From Thecamonas trahens ATCC 50062 (lineage: Eukaryota; Apusozoa; Apusomonadida; Apusomonadidae), in assembly GCF_000142905.1 (NCBI RefSeq), contig NW_013657659.1:401915-465914 (forward strand): a stretch of 64,000 nucleotides of DNA, written 5' to 3'. The notes beneath the pieces were generated by a model, which saw only the letters and a list, made by a program, of their open reading frames with translations, ran no database searches and was not told the origin of the DNA. Positions 48,801 to 59,449 of the stretch are shown piece after piece (the first letter of the stretch is position 1; each line of letters opens with the position of its first letter). Both the position numbers and the translations under genes were made by a program.

Positions 48801-51800
48801 CGAGGATGGTGAGGCCGATGGCGACTTCGGCGTGGGAGAACTCGTTGGTGCGAGAGGCCACGTCCTTGCCCACAAACGGCACCGCGAGGTACTTGCGCGT
48901 CTTGGGCATGGCGGCGAGGTAGGCGGCCGGAGCAGCGGCCTCTGCCGACGCCACCAACCGGCGCAGGTCGTGCGAGCGGAGGAGGCCGAACGAGACCCGA
49001 TCAACCTTGCTCAGAATGTGCGGCAAGAAGTAATTGAGCCAGTCATGTGCCAGGTTGAGGACCTTGATGGCGTCCGGCTCACACGCTGTGGCAAGCGCAG
49101 CAACGACCCGGTTGGTGTCAACAGCACAGTCGTCGCGGAACAAGAGGTAGTGGGTCAGCTCGCTCGCTGAGAGCGGCGCGCCCGAGCCGCAGAGTCCGCA
49201 GCCGTCTGCGAGCCAGACCCCGGCCCACTCGACGAGAATCGGCTTGAGGCTGGCGTGGTAGTAGGACTTGGCGAGCAGGACCACATGCGGGTTCGTCTGC
49301 AGCGCCATCTGCGACTCGCCGGAGAGCAGCGCGGCGGTGAGGTTGTGCAGGATGTCGACAGCACGGCGCGAGTCGCGATAGCGCGGCGGTACGTCGAGGG
49401 CTGCCGCGGCAGCCACGCCCTCCAGCAGGTGCATCGGCAGCGCCCAGCGGGTACCGTCGTGAGCAAACTCGACCGGCTCTTGCTTGCCCATTGGCCAGTT
49501 GAGCTCTGACCTGAGCGGGTGCAAGATGAGATCAACTTCGTCAAGCATGAGCACGCTCTCGCGGAAGATGGCGTTGACAGCCCGGGCGGTAGCGTGCTGC
49601 TCACGGAGCGCGACCGAGATGCCTGCCAGCGACGCAGGCGTCCCATCCCACTCGCGGGCAAACGACGAGAGCAGAGCGCAGCCGGCGTCGAGAAACTCGG
49701 CCTCGGAGCCGATGACCAGTCGGCCGCGAGCGGCATCACCCGGACTCGCAGCGAGGGCATGCGTCGGCTGCGACTGGCTCGACGGCTCGCGGGTGGCAAA
49801 GAAGAACGAGTGGACAGCGCGGCGTGCCGAGCGTAGCTTTGACGTGTCGGCAAGGACGCCGCGGGCCATGGCGGCTTCGACTGCCGGGGAAAAGTCGGCC
49901 AGGGCCGCGAGGACGTGTGATACCTCAACAAGCTTGAGCTGGTACGACTTGATGGCGGTCGGGGTGGTGATGAGGACGGCGCCGCGGGCGCGCGCCAGGG
50001 TGAGCGCCTCGAGCAGCTGCGGCGCAATGATCCGCGAGCGGTCAAACGCAAAGGTGTAGACCGGTTTGGTGACGACGGCGGCAAAGGCGGAGCGGAGGAC
50101 CGATCGTGAGAACTCGAGGAGCGGCGCCGGCACAACTTGGACAACAAGCTGTGACGGAGAGGAGAGGACCAGCGCAAGCAGCGGCGCAATGACCGTCGTC
50201 TTGCCGGCACCCATGATCATCTGGTGACAGAGCGACTGCGAGCACGACGCGGCGGCCACAAAGGTCCTCACAAGTCGGACTTGCGACGACCGGAGCAGAA
50301 GCTGGTTGAGGAACTCAAAGACAAGGAAGCGCGGGTCAAAGCAAAGCAGCGCCGACGAAGACTTGTGGCTCTCAAAGTACGTCCGCGGGGCGACGAGTTC
50401 GGCCGCGAGCTTAGAGCCTTTGAACACGAGCTCCTGGATGAGCGCCGAGTCGAGCGCGCGGTTTGGCCGGTTCGACGCGTCGAGCATGTGGACAACCGCC
50501 GAGCCAAGCTCTGCGATGAGGCCCGAGGTAGCGGCAAGCGCGCGACCGACGTGGGCGACGCGGGAGGCGTGGAGCGCAGCAACGACAGTAAGTGAGAGGA
50601 CACGGCGGAGGAGCGCGCGCGAGCCTTGGCTCGCCAGCCACGGGTTGAGCCGCTGGAGCGAAGCAGGCGCCTTGGTCGACATCAGCAGCTCAACGAGAGC
50701 TGGGAGCCGCGGCGACGGCTCGGTGCGCCCGAGCCTGGCGAACACGGTCGCCATGCCAGCGGCGGAGTCGTGCGGCGCGTAGTTGGCGGCGTCGACGGCG
50801 GCAGCGGCCGAGGCGGCAGCAGCAGCAGATGCCGTGGCGTGCGCCGCAAGCAGCTGTGCCTTGAGTGAGTCGAGGGCGGCGATGATGTCGGCTACGCGGG
50901 CGGCCTGAATGCTCGGACTCGCGCTTTCGATGCCAGACGACGGCGCGAGCGGCTCGAGCGCGGCGAGGCGGAGCGAAGAGGCGTCGCGGGCAGCGTAGGC
51001 AGCAATGTCGCCATTGAGCCGAGCAAGGAGTGCAGCGCCAACAGGTGAGTCTGCGCCTGGGACCGAGGCCGGGTTGAACGGCATGCTGCTCAACCGCGGT
51101 TGGCCATCGGCGGTTGACAGAACCATGTCCTCGACCCGCAGCAGCGAGGCGAGCGGAACCTGGGCGAGGGCCTGGAGCTCGGGGCCCGAGATGGCCAGGT
51201 CGGACGTGTTTGAGGCCGAAACCGGGCCGACAGTCCCGTTGCGCGAGCCGTAGTTGTCAACGACGTGAGCAAGGAGGCCCAGGGCAGCGGCACGTTCGCG
51301 CGCGAGCTGCGGCAGCGGCGCGACCGCGACCGGGTGCGAGGCCGGCAGTGGCCAGAGTGCCCAGCTCGCGACCGAGAGCGGAAGGCGCGGAAGGTTGGGC
51401 AGCGGGTACCGGGCTTCGGCAAGTGCTGCCGCCAGCGGCGCCACAAAGGCGTCAAATAAGGCCGCGGCGTCCTGCGCGAGAGCGGCAGCAGCCTCGGCGG
51501 ATGAGCCCTGGTCGCCCGATGAGAAGATCGAGATAACCGAGGTGAAGACCGACGAGTCGCGCTTGGCCTGTGCGGCGCGGACCTGGCGAGCGGCAGACTG
51601 GGCGAGGAGCGGCGGCTCGAGGGCTGGGAGTGCAGCAGTCTGAGCGGATGAGCGGGCGGCGGCAAGCTTGACGAGAACATGGTCAAAGAACGAGAGCGGC
51701 TCTGTCGGGTCGAGCGCAGCAGGACACGTCATGTGGACATAGAGCGCAGCAGAAAGGAGAGGATCGTCCGACTCGAGGAGCTGCAGCGAGAGCGAGCAGG

Positions 51801-54800
51801 TGAGAAGCTCGTAGCAAAGAAGGAAAGCTGCCGGCGGCGATGGGAGATCGGCGGCCAGGAGGCTAGCAGCTGCCGTGCCGGTGATGGTGCGGTCTGCCGA
51901 CCCGAGCGGGATCGGGCGGGAGTAGGGCGCCGCAACGAGGGCGCGTGCGGTGTCGAGCGTCGGGTCTGCGCTCGGTGCTGCGGCAGAGTATGCAGCGCGC
52001 GCGCGCGCGGCGGCTGTGGCGCGAGCGGCGGCGAGCTCGGCATGCTGGACCGCGCGCTGGACATGCGGGTACATGCCCGGGTCGGCAAGGAGCGCCGCGT
52101 GCGAAGCATGCGGCGAGAGGGCATGCGCCAGGAGCGAGTAGCGGTTGGCCATGTGGAGCGAGCGGCTCGGTAGCGAGTCGATGCCGAGGCCGCGGGCGTT
52201 CAGCCATGCATGGTAGAGCGAGAGCTCGGCGGCCGGCGCCAGCGCGAGATCGGCCGGAACAGCGAGACGGAGCTCGGCGTACCGCTGAAGCTCGGTACCG
52301 AGATCCCACGGGAGGATCGGGAGCGAGGCGGCCATGGCCGGGCCCTGCAACGCCGCAAGCGAGGCGTTGAGGAAAACAGCCGAGAGTGCGAGGCGAAAAG
52401 CGGTGGCGTCCGGAGAAGGCGGCGCCGAGGCAAGGACGGAGGTGAGGAGGGCAAACATCTTGGCTTCGAGCGGGGCAAAAACACCATCCGAGACCGCTGA
52501 CTCGAGCGAGGCACGTGCAACAATGTACTCGCAATGGGCGAGGCGAAGGGCGAGGAGGAAGAGGCCCGAGGCGAGCGAGGGCGGGACGAGGAAGGCGTTG
52601 GAGGCGTGGACACGGTAGAGGAACGACTTGGTGTCGAGGCCGTCGATCCAGGCGGGCGGCGCCGATCGCCACAGAGTGTGGCTCGCCAGCGGCGCGTCTG
52701 GCGCTGCGGCGATGGCGGGAACGTGAAGCGCGGAAACAAGGACAAACCACGAGGCTGCAGCGTCGCGAAGGACGAGGGCGTGCGGAAGGGCGGCAAGGAG
52801 GCCAGCGAGCGCAAGCGGCAGGCGGGCGGCCGGCGACCAGTATAACCCAGCGTGGTCGCGTGAGACCAAGATCTTGGCGCCTGGTGCTGCATCGAGCTCG
52901 TCTTCCACCCGGAAGCGCAGGCCGAGGCGCGGGAGATCAACCGCGAGCGGCGCAAGGTCGAGGGGGCGGCCCAGACGAGGGTGTGGGAAGCGTCCTCAAG
53001 GCGGAGGAGGGCGGCAGCGAGCGAGGCAGCAAACGGCGTGGCCGATCCGGCGGCGCGGGCGTGATGGATGTTGAGCAGTACGACATGGTCTGGCAGGCTA
53101 CGGAGGTCAGGCGGCGAGGGCATGAACGCCTCACGGACTGCCGAGAGCGAAGCAGAAGAGATCGAGTCAAAACGGCGAACAACCGTGACAACGTGCGGGG
53201 CGAGGCCGAGGCCAAGGTCGAGGCTGTCGGCGGCGGCAGGGGCGAGAGGCTCGGCCCAGAGCTCGACGTGGACGAACGAGCGGGTGAGAGCCGGGCGGCG
53301 CGGGTGGCCGACAAGATGCCGGTTGCCGACTTGTTGCCAGAACTGGTAGTCGGCAAGGAGAGCGTCCGGAAGCGCGCCGTAGAGGCAGTCGTCCGGGATG
53401 AGGGTCTCGTAGGAGCCGCCGAGGTGGAGCATGTCAAAGCGACGGGTGATGACCAAGTCGGGCTCGCGAAGAGGCGGCGGGAGGCTTGGATCGCCGCCGG
53501 CAGTGGAAGTCGGGCCGGATGCGGTTGTGAGGAGCCGCGGGAGAGCGTGGAGGGCGAGCGGTGCGGACGAGGCAAAGCAAGCGAGCGATGGAAGACGCGG
53601 CCGACCGAGAAGACGTTGTAGACCGAGACAAGGCGAGTGATGGGTGAGGCCGTGATGAGCTTGAGGGAGCTGTTGGGCCCAGAGGCGTAGGCCGCGAGAG
53701 GAAGCGGCGTGCCTGTGGGAGCGGTGTCTGCGAGCGGGAGGGCCCATGTTGTGCCCGGGAACCAGCGGGCGAGAATGGGTTCAAGCGCCGACCAGGCCCA
53801 GACGTATCGCGGCGGCAAGTGGTGGCTTGCGGCGAAGGAGATGGTGGTCTCCTGAGCGAGGAGGGCTGCGAGGAGCTTGGGGCCGCGGTCGTCCGGGGTG
53901 AGCCAGTGGGCGATGTCAAGCGGTGCGGCAAGAATGCGGTAGCGCGAGCGGGCGGCCGAGTGGTCGAGGGCGAGGCACTGGACGCGGGCACCGCCGACGG
54001 CCGGTTCACCGTATGCGGCGACAAAGTCTGGGGCGCCGCCGAGAGCTTCGGCAAGCATGGCCATCTCGCGGTTCTTCATGGTGAAGAGGCCGAGCTGGAC
54101 GTTGACCTCGGTGCCGAGGTCGGGTGAGCAGGTGCGCGCGAGCCACGAGGCGTAGTCTTCACCGGGCTGGGCGCAGAGGTCAAGCGAGTCGGCGACGAGG
54201 GCAAGCTCGGCCTGTGGCACGAGGCGACCGTGGCATCCAGGCAAGCCGATGTGGGTCCAGACCCGCGACGGCGGCGGAAGCGGATCAAGCGACGAGAGCG
54301 GCGGGCCGAGTGGGGCTGACTTGGCCAGGACGTTGGAGACGGCGTCCATGACGGACGAGGTGACGCTCTCGCCGGCAGCATCGAGAAAGGCAAGAATGGC
54401 GTTGCGCGACGAGTCAAAGAGGGTGTAGAGGGTGATGAGAGGGAGGCCACCGAGGGTGAGGCAAGCGTCATCGGCTAGGGCGGCGGCGGCGCGAGTCCGC
54501 TCCAGCGGGGCGTCAAGGTAGGGTGAGCCCTGGGTCGACGGCGGATCGAGGTTGAAGGTCAGGTTGGAGTTGATGAACAGCTGGGTGCGAGGAGGGTGAC
54601 GACATGGGGCGCCGTGAGTGCGTAGGCCTCCAGATTGGAGATCGAGAGCGCGATGTGACCCATGACGGCGCATGCAACGTCGAGGTTGTGCTCAGCAAGC
54701 GCGCGGAGGCGCCATCGCTCGAGAATGCGGTAGATCTTGTCAAAGAGGAGCGAGCGAAGCTTGGCAGCACCCTGGGCGAGCAGGTGGAGACTCGAGTGGG

Positions 54801-57800
54801 CAAGAGCCGGCGGGGCAGCAAGGTCTCGGCGCGGAGCGCGGTAGGAGGCACTGGCAACGCGCGGGGCATCGTCGATCCAGGCATGATGGCGGAGGAGGGC
54901 GAGGACATGGGCCTCGACCTTGACGGCCAGCCTGATGAGGTAAAGAAGGACGGGTGAAGTGGTGGGGAGTAGCGGCCGGGATCGAGGTCGGCGGCGAGGA
55001 CCAGAAGCTTGAGAACGGCCTCGAGGCAGAGGCGTGGCGAGTGGATGAGCTCGTTGAAGAGGAGGCCGTTGGAGGTGGCAAAGACCTCGGGCTGTTCGAG
55101 AGCCGGGATGGAGGCCGGGAGAGTGCGGGCACCCGGGGCGAGCCAGGCACCGGGCTCAAAGAGGGCGGCGTCGAGAACGGCCTGCAGCTCCGGGGCGGCG
55201 AGAGCGTAGACACGGGTCTCGTCGGCAAAGAACTGCATGAGGAGCGGAATGCGAAGATACGGCGCGGTGAGGGTCTGCAGCATCAGCTCCGAGTCGCGGG
55301 CGGAGAGGACGTCGCCGAAGGTGGGCATGTCAACGATGTGGAGGACGTCGTCTTCGTTGACAATGAGGGGACGACGGCGATCAGCCGAATCGGGCAGGGT
55401 CGACGCCTTTGCGTCGGACGGGAGCAGAGCGTTAGGGTCTGCGGCCGAGGGCGCGATGCGCGGGGCGCGGCCGGACGGGTTTGTAAAGGTGCGAAAGTAG
55501 GCCGAGATGACCGAGGGGGTGTACTTGGACATGCCCTTGGCGATTTTCTGGCCGAGCGAGACGCACGACAGCTCCTTGCCACCAAATGCGGAGACCTCAA
55601 AGCCGACGGTGGGATCGAACGACCACTCGAGCGCCGCGTCGATGGGCCGCCAGGCAGCGACAGGTGGCAGGGTCTCGGACGACGGGACCATGAGGAGGCG
55701 AAAGGTAAAGACAACGTCGCGGAGGATGCGGAACTCGGGAAAGTGGTCTACGAGCGAGCGGTCGATGCCGACAACGTATCGCTCGAGAGTGATCGAGTTT
55801 GGTGGACCGGTAGAAAAGCCAAGGGCGAGGCAGAGTTGCGAGACAAAGGCGGTGTCGCCCGGCGAGAGAAAGTTGGAGCCATCAAACGAGAACAGGTTGT
55901 GGTCTTCGGGCACAGCACGAGCGGTCGAGGCAAAGTAGTCGAGGAGGGCGGCGCGGGCGAGGAGAAGGTCGGGCGAGGCAAAGAGCATGGTCTCGGACTC
56001 AAGGGCGTAAAAGCCAATGGAAAAGCCAAACGGCGCGACAGGGCCGAGTGCGGCGCCGGCGTAGTGAAGCGAGACCGGCGACGGGCGGTCGCAGGCGACG
56101 ATGCGGATGATACGGTCAGTGAGGGCGGCCATGCAACCAAGGGTGGTGATGCGGGTGGCATCAAGGAAGCGGTCGATGGGAAGCGCCAGCGCAGCCGACG
56201 CAAAGTGGCGCGAGAGCAGGTCGATGAGATGGAGGAGGCGGGCCTGGGTCTCGGCCCGCATGGGCGAGGCGAGCCAAAAGCACGATGGCGTTTGTGGAGC
56301 GTCGAGAGGAAGCGGGAGCGGAAGAACTGAGACAAAGAGGCGAGCAATGAGGGTGACCCGGATGAGGTACCCGTTCTTGACCTGTGCACCTTGGTTGGCG
56401 AGGAGAATCGAGGCATCGAGGGTATGCCGGAGCGCGTCGAGCGCATCATCGAGGCTTTCCACGGTAAGCGGAACGTCCGAGAGCTGGACTGGGCGGAAAA
56501 TGGGAGGCAGCGGCGCACCGCCAGCGAGAGAGGCCGTGTCAAACGGATCGATCAGATGGGCGAGGTTCGGGAAGTCGGTGAGCGAGGCCGAGGCAGGCAT
56601 GCCAGACACTGGGCTCGGGAGCACCGTGTGAGCGGCAGTGTGGAGGCTCGCGAGATGAGCTGCAATATTGGTGAGCGAGGTGAGTGTGGCGAGCTGGATT
56701 TCGGCGGTGCGGGGAGACGGCGGAGTGTGTGCGAGGGAGCGCGCCAGCGACCGGGCGTAGACGTCGAGCCGCGTGGCGTCGGCGGCGTCGGTGGCGGCAA
56801 GAAGGTCGGAGTCGTCGAGTGGAAGAAGCGCCGAGTGGACGGCGTCGAGGAGGGCGTAGCCGAGAGACGATCGAAAAGCAGGCGGGTCGGGCGAAGCAAG
56901 AGCCAGGGCGGCGACAACCAGCTCGACATAGTGGGAGTCGGCCGGGACGGAGCCGGCGTCAAGCCAGAGCGGCGGCGGAGGCGGCGGACACGATCGGCAG
57001 GGGAGGCTCTGTGTGAAGCTCAGCAGCCTGGAGTACAGCAGATCGAGGCCAGCAGCAAACGAGTCCTGCTCTGTGACCATCGGGGTGTAGACGTAGTGCC
57101 AAAAGGCGCCCAGCAAGAGGCAGGATGCTGGGAGCGGGACCGAGAGCAGCGGCGAGAGCCGGAGTCGGCCGGTGGCGTCGTCGATGTCGTAGGCGTGGTA
57201 AGGGAGGGCAAGGCCGTCGCGGCGCATTGTCGAGACGAGGGTGAGCCGAGCGTCGTGGGCCGAGGTTGTGACCAGAAGCAAGAGGCAGACGGTGTCGTCG
57301 GGCGTGGTGACGCCAGTAGGGACGATGATCGACGCACCCGGCGGCATGGCGGCACAGAGGGCGACGGTGTCGGCGACGAGAGTGACAGTATGCGCCTGAG
57401 CGCGGAGGCCTGATGCGCCAGCCAAGGCAGATATGAGCGCGAGAGCCGTGGCGGCGGCCGGCGGTGGAGCCGCGAGGTGCTCGACAAGCGTGGCGAGGGT
57501 GTGGCGGAGACGGGCAAGGGCGAGGGAGCGGGTCTGCGGCTCGCGGGGAGCGGGACATACATGCGTCGGCGCAAAGAGGGCAGCGGTGATAGGAGAAGCA
57601 AGCAGCACAATCGGCGGCGGAATGGCAGGGCCCGGGTCCGGAGGCTGGAAGTGCAGCAGGAGAGGCGGCTCGATGCCAGCGAGTGTCGCATCTGGTGGCG
57701 CATTGGGTGTCGCGTCGGGCTGCGAAGGCTCGGACGAGACGGCGGAGGTGTCTGGCGCGGATGCGGGTGCATGCAAGGCAAGAACGGCACCAAGAGCTGG

Positions 57801-58028
57801 TGATGACGATGTTGCGTCGGCGGCAAGGAGATCGGTACCCCACTTTGGGCCCGAGGTCGACGGGTCGGCGGCGGCGGCGGCGGCAGCGGCGGCAGCTGAG
57901 GCGGCGGCCGAGGCAGCGGCGGCGGCCGAGGTGGATGTTCTTCCGGACGAGCCCGGTGTGTATTTGTTGACGGCCTTCTTGACGTTCTTTACCGTCCGTG
58001 TGAGAAAGTTGTCGGCGAGGAAGGACAT
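45883..58028 (-). CDS. Giant DUF3638/DUF3645-type P-loop protein with EF-hand region (four frame breaks)
   Basis: One gene of 12.1 kb, about 4,050 residues, from MSFLADNFLTRTVKNVKKAV (ATG 58028) to TGA/TAG near 45883. It is split over five frames; each step is the same type, one base missing, and each sits at a G/C run on the plus strand: GGGG 54964-54967, GGG 54583-54585, GGCC near 53599-53602, and GGGGG 52962-52966. With one base restored at each the text reads smoothly through. An Ala-rich helical N-terminus is followed by about 2,500 residues of unknown fold. Then comes an ATPase: P-loop MGAGKTTVIAPLL (DNA about 50196-50212), MLDEVDLILHP (about 49530-49550) and the late motif LGKDMTFRDYAQAAFRMRG (about 47690-47750), the pattern of the DUF3638/DUF3645 helicase-like giants. 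A (Glu-Gln)n run lies at 47157-47222 and EF-hand loops at 46031-46071 (DADAAGSLTLGAFE) and, degenerate, near 45950. Function of the family is unknown to me. Confidence 0.85.
47157..47222. repeat. Coding hexamer repeat encoding Glu-Gln
   Basis: Eleven copies of CTCTTG/CTCCTG (plus strand) encode alternating Gln and Glu within the giant gene, after the helicase-like region. The unit of two codons keeps the frame. Confidence 0.95.
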
Positions 58029-58113
58029 GACGTTGTGTGTGAGTGAGGTGGTGTGTGTGGGAACAATGGTTCTGCGGCGGCAGTGGCATGTGGGTGTCAC
58101 GGCAGAGGATTGT

Positions 58114-59127
58114 TTACGAGGGTGCGGCGGAGGCCGAGTATGTGGCATGGAGGCCAAAGTGGTCAGAGATGAAGATGGGGTGGTTGGTGGAGGCATGGTG
58201 GGCAAAGGGGATGGTGCCAAGCCGGTCAATGGAGGCTGGCGCGAAGCGCGAGGGCTGGAATAGGAGGATGCGATCGAGGCGTGCGTGCTTGGCAGTGGGC
58301 CGAAAGAGGGCGCGCATGATGTTGATGTCGGTGTCCTCGGTCCAGCCCGGGTCACCGGAGTGGAGCGTCGACCACGTGTCGAGTGAGACGTCGCGGAAGG
58401 CGGCATTAAGGGCCGAGTCGGCCGGGTCGAGCTCGGCGCACTCGTTGGTGTCGCCCATGAGCCACACGTCGTCGCCAGCGGCGACAAAGGTGGAGAGGCG
58501 GTCGATGAGGGCACGGCCCTGTAAGAGCCGCTTGTGATCCGAGCCGGCATTGACGGCAGACTCCATGTGGACGTTGCCGACAACCAGGCCGTGGCCATCG
58601 GGCGGGCCGAGGCGGACATAGAGCAGATCGCGGCCCTGCTCAGTATCGGCAGGCGGGTAAGCCATGCGGACTACGTCGACGGGGAGGTCGACGCCCGGCC
58701 CGTCGAGCTCGGGCACCGCGAGACGGACAAAGGTGACAGTAAAGTACCAGGCAAAGTGATCGTTTGGCGGCCACGAGCCGAGGTAGCGCGCGGAGAGCTC
58801 CGGATGAGCGAGCCACTGGGCCTTGAACCAGAGGGTGGCTTCCTGGATGCAGACAAAGTCCGGGTCGGCAGCAAGGATGGCGTCGGCGAGAGCAGCAAAG
58901 CGAGCTTTGCGCTCGTACATCTCAAACCAGATGTTATACGAGATGAACGATAGAGCTGAGGACGAGGACGACGAGGACGAGGCCGGCGTTGACAAGCGCG
59001 GCTCGTCACTTGTGTGCGACAGGGCGACAGCGGCAGCCAGCCGCGCAGGAACACACACTGTCTGCTTCAGACCAGCACCGTCCATACTCTGGCTTTCACT
59101 CTCTGTCTTTGATTGGTTCTTGCCCAT
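58114..59127 (-). CDS. TDP2-like endonuclease/exonuclease/phosphatase-family phosphodiesterase
   Basis: 337 residues from the ATG at 59127. Motifs in order: LSFISYNIWFE (metal-site Asn), DFVCIQEATLWF (catalytic Glu), LVVGNVHMES, LMGDTNECAELDP (GDTN with Asp and Asn), WTEDTDINIM, ARLDRILLF and FISDHFGLHA (SDH, catalytic His). GDTN, a WT/WD box and SDHxGL together point to the tyrosyl-DNA phosphodiesterase 2 subgroup rather than sphingomyelinase or AP endonuclease. TDP2 removes topoisomerase II tyrosine adducts from DNA 5' ends. The N-terminus MGKNQSK fits the MGxxxS myristoylation pattern and is followed by a Ser-rich linker, which would favour membrane attachment over the nucleus; that is inference. 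It starts upstream of a G/GA-rich leader and lies 85 bases from the start of the giant gene, same strand. Confidence 0.8.
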   Translation of the reverse strand: MGKNQSKTESESQSMDGAGLKQTVCVPARLAAAVALSHTSDEPRLSTPASSSSSSSSALSFISYNIWFEMYERKARFAALADAILAADPDFVCIQEATLWFKAQWLAHPELSARYLGSWPPNDHFAWYFTVTFVRLAVPELDGPGVDLPVDVVRMAYPPADTEQGRDLLYVRLGPPDGHGLVVGNVHMESAVNAGSDHKRLLQGRALIDRLSTFVAAGDDVWLMGDTNECAELDPADSALNAAFRDVSLDTWSTLHSGDPGWTEDTDINIMRALFRPTAKHARLDRILLFQPSRFAPASIDRLGTIPFAHHASTNHPIFISDHFGLHATYSASAAPS

Positions 59128-59449
59128 ACAACGGGGAAGGAGAGGGGAGGGGGGGGGGGAGGAAGGGTGAGAGAGGTAGTCTTCCATTCGAGAGTTCGAA
59201 TGGCGTGTGGCCTGGCCGCCGTGTCGCAGACTTGGTGGTGGCGTGGCATGTTCGGTGGTGGTGGCGTGGCCCATCAGACGGCGAGTGCGGGAGGAGGGAG
59301 GAGGGAGGGAGGGAGGGAGGGAGGGAGAGGGTAGTGGTAATGGTACTTGACGTGCACGGGAGTGGAGGTCGAGAGTACTTGCTACAGACAGAGTAGCAGG
59401 TGGTTATTGTGCTGGATTGGTTGTGGAGGTCTCGGCTGGTGAACGGGGT
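59128..59449. other. Divergent intergenic region with GGGA repeat
   Basis: 322 bases between the TDP2-like and acyltransferase starts. A G run lies at 59150-59158 and a GGGA/GGA repeat at 59288-59330. No gene is seen. Confidence 0.6.

Noticed and set aside
52962-54967. Programmed -1 ribosomal frameshifting at four sites
   Set aside because: Four independent events in one message would give almost no full-length protein, and the sites lack a common slippery heptamer. Missing bases in G/C runs are simpler.
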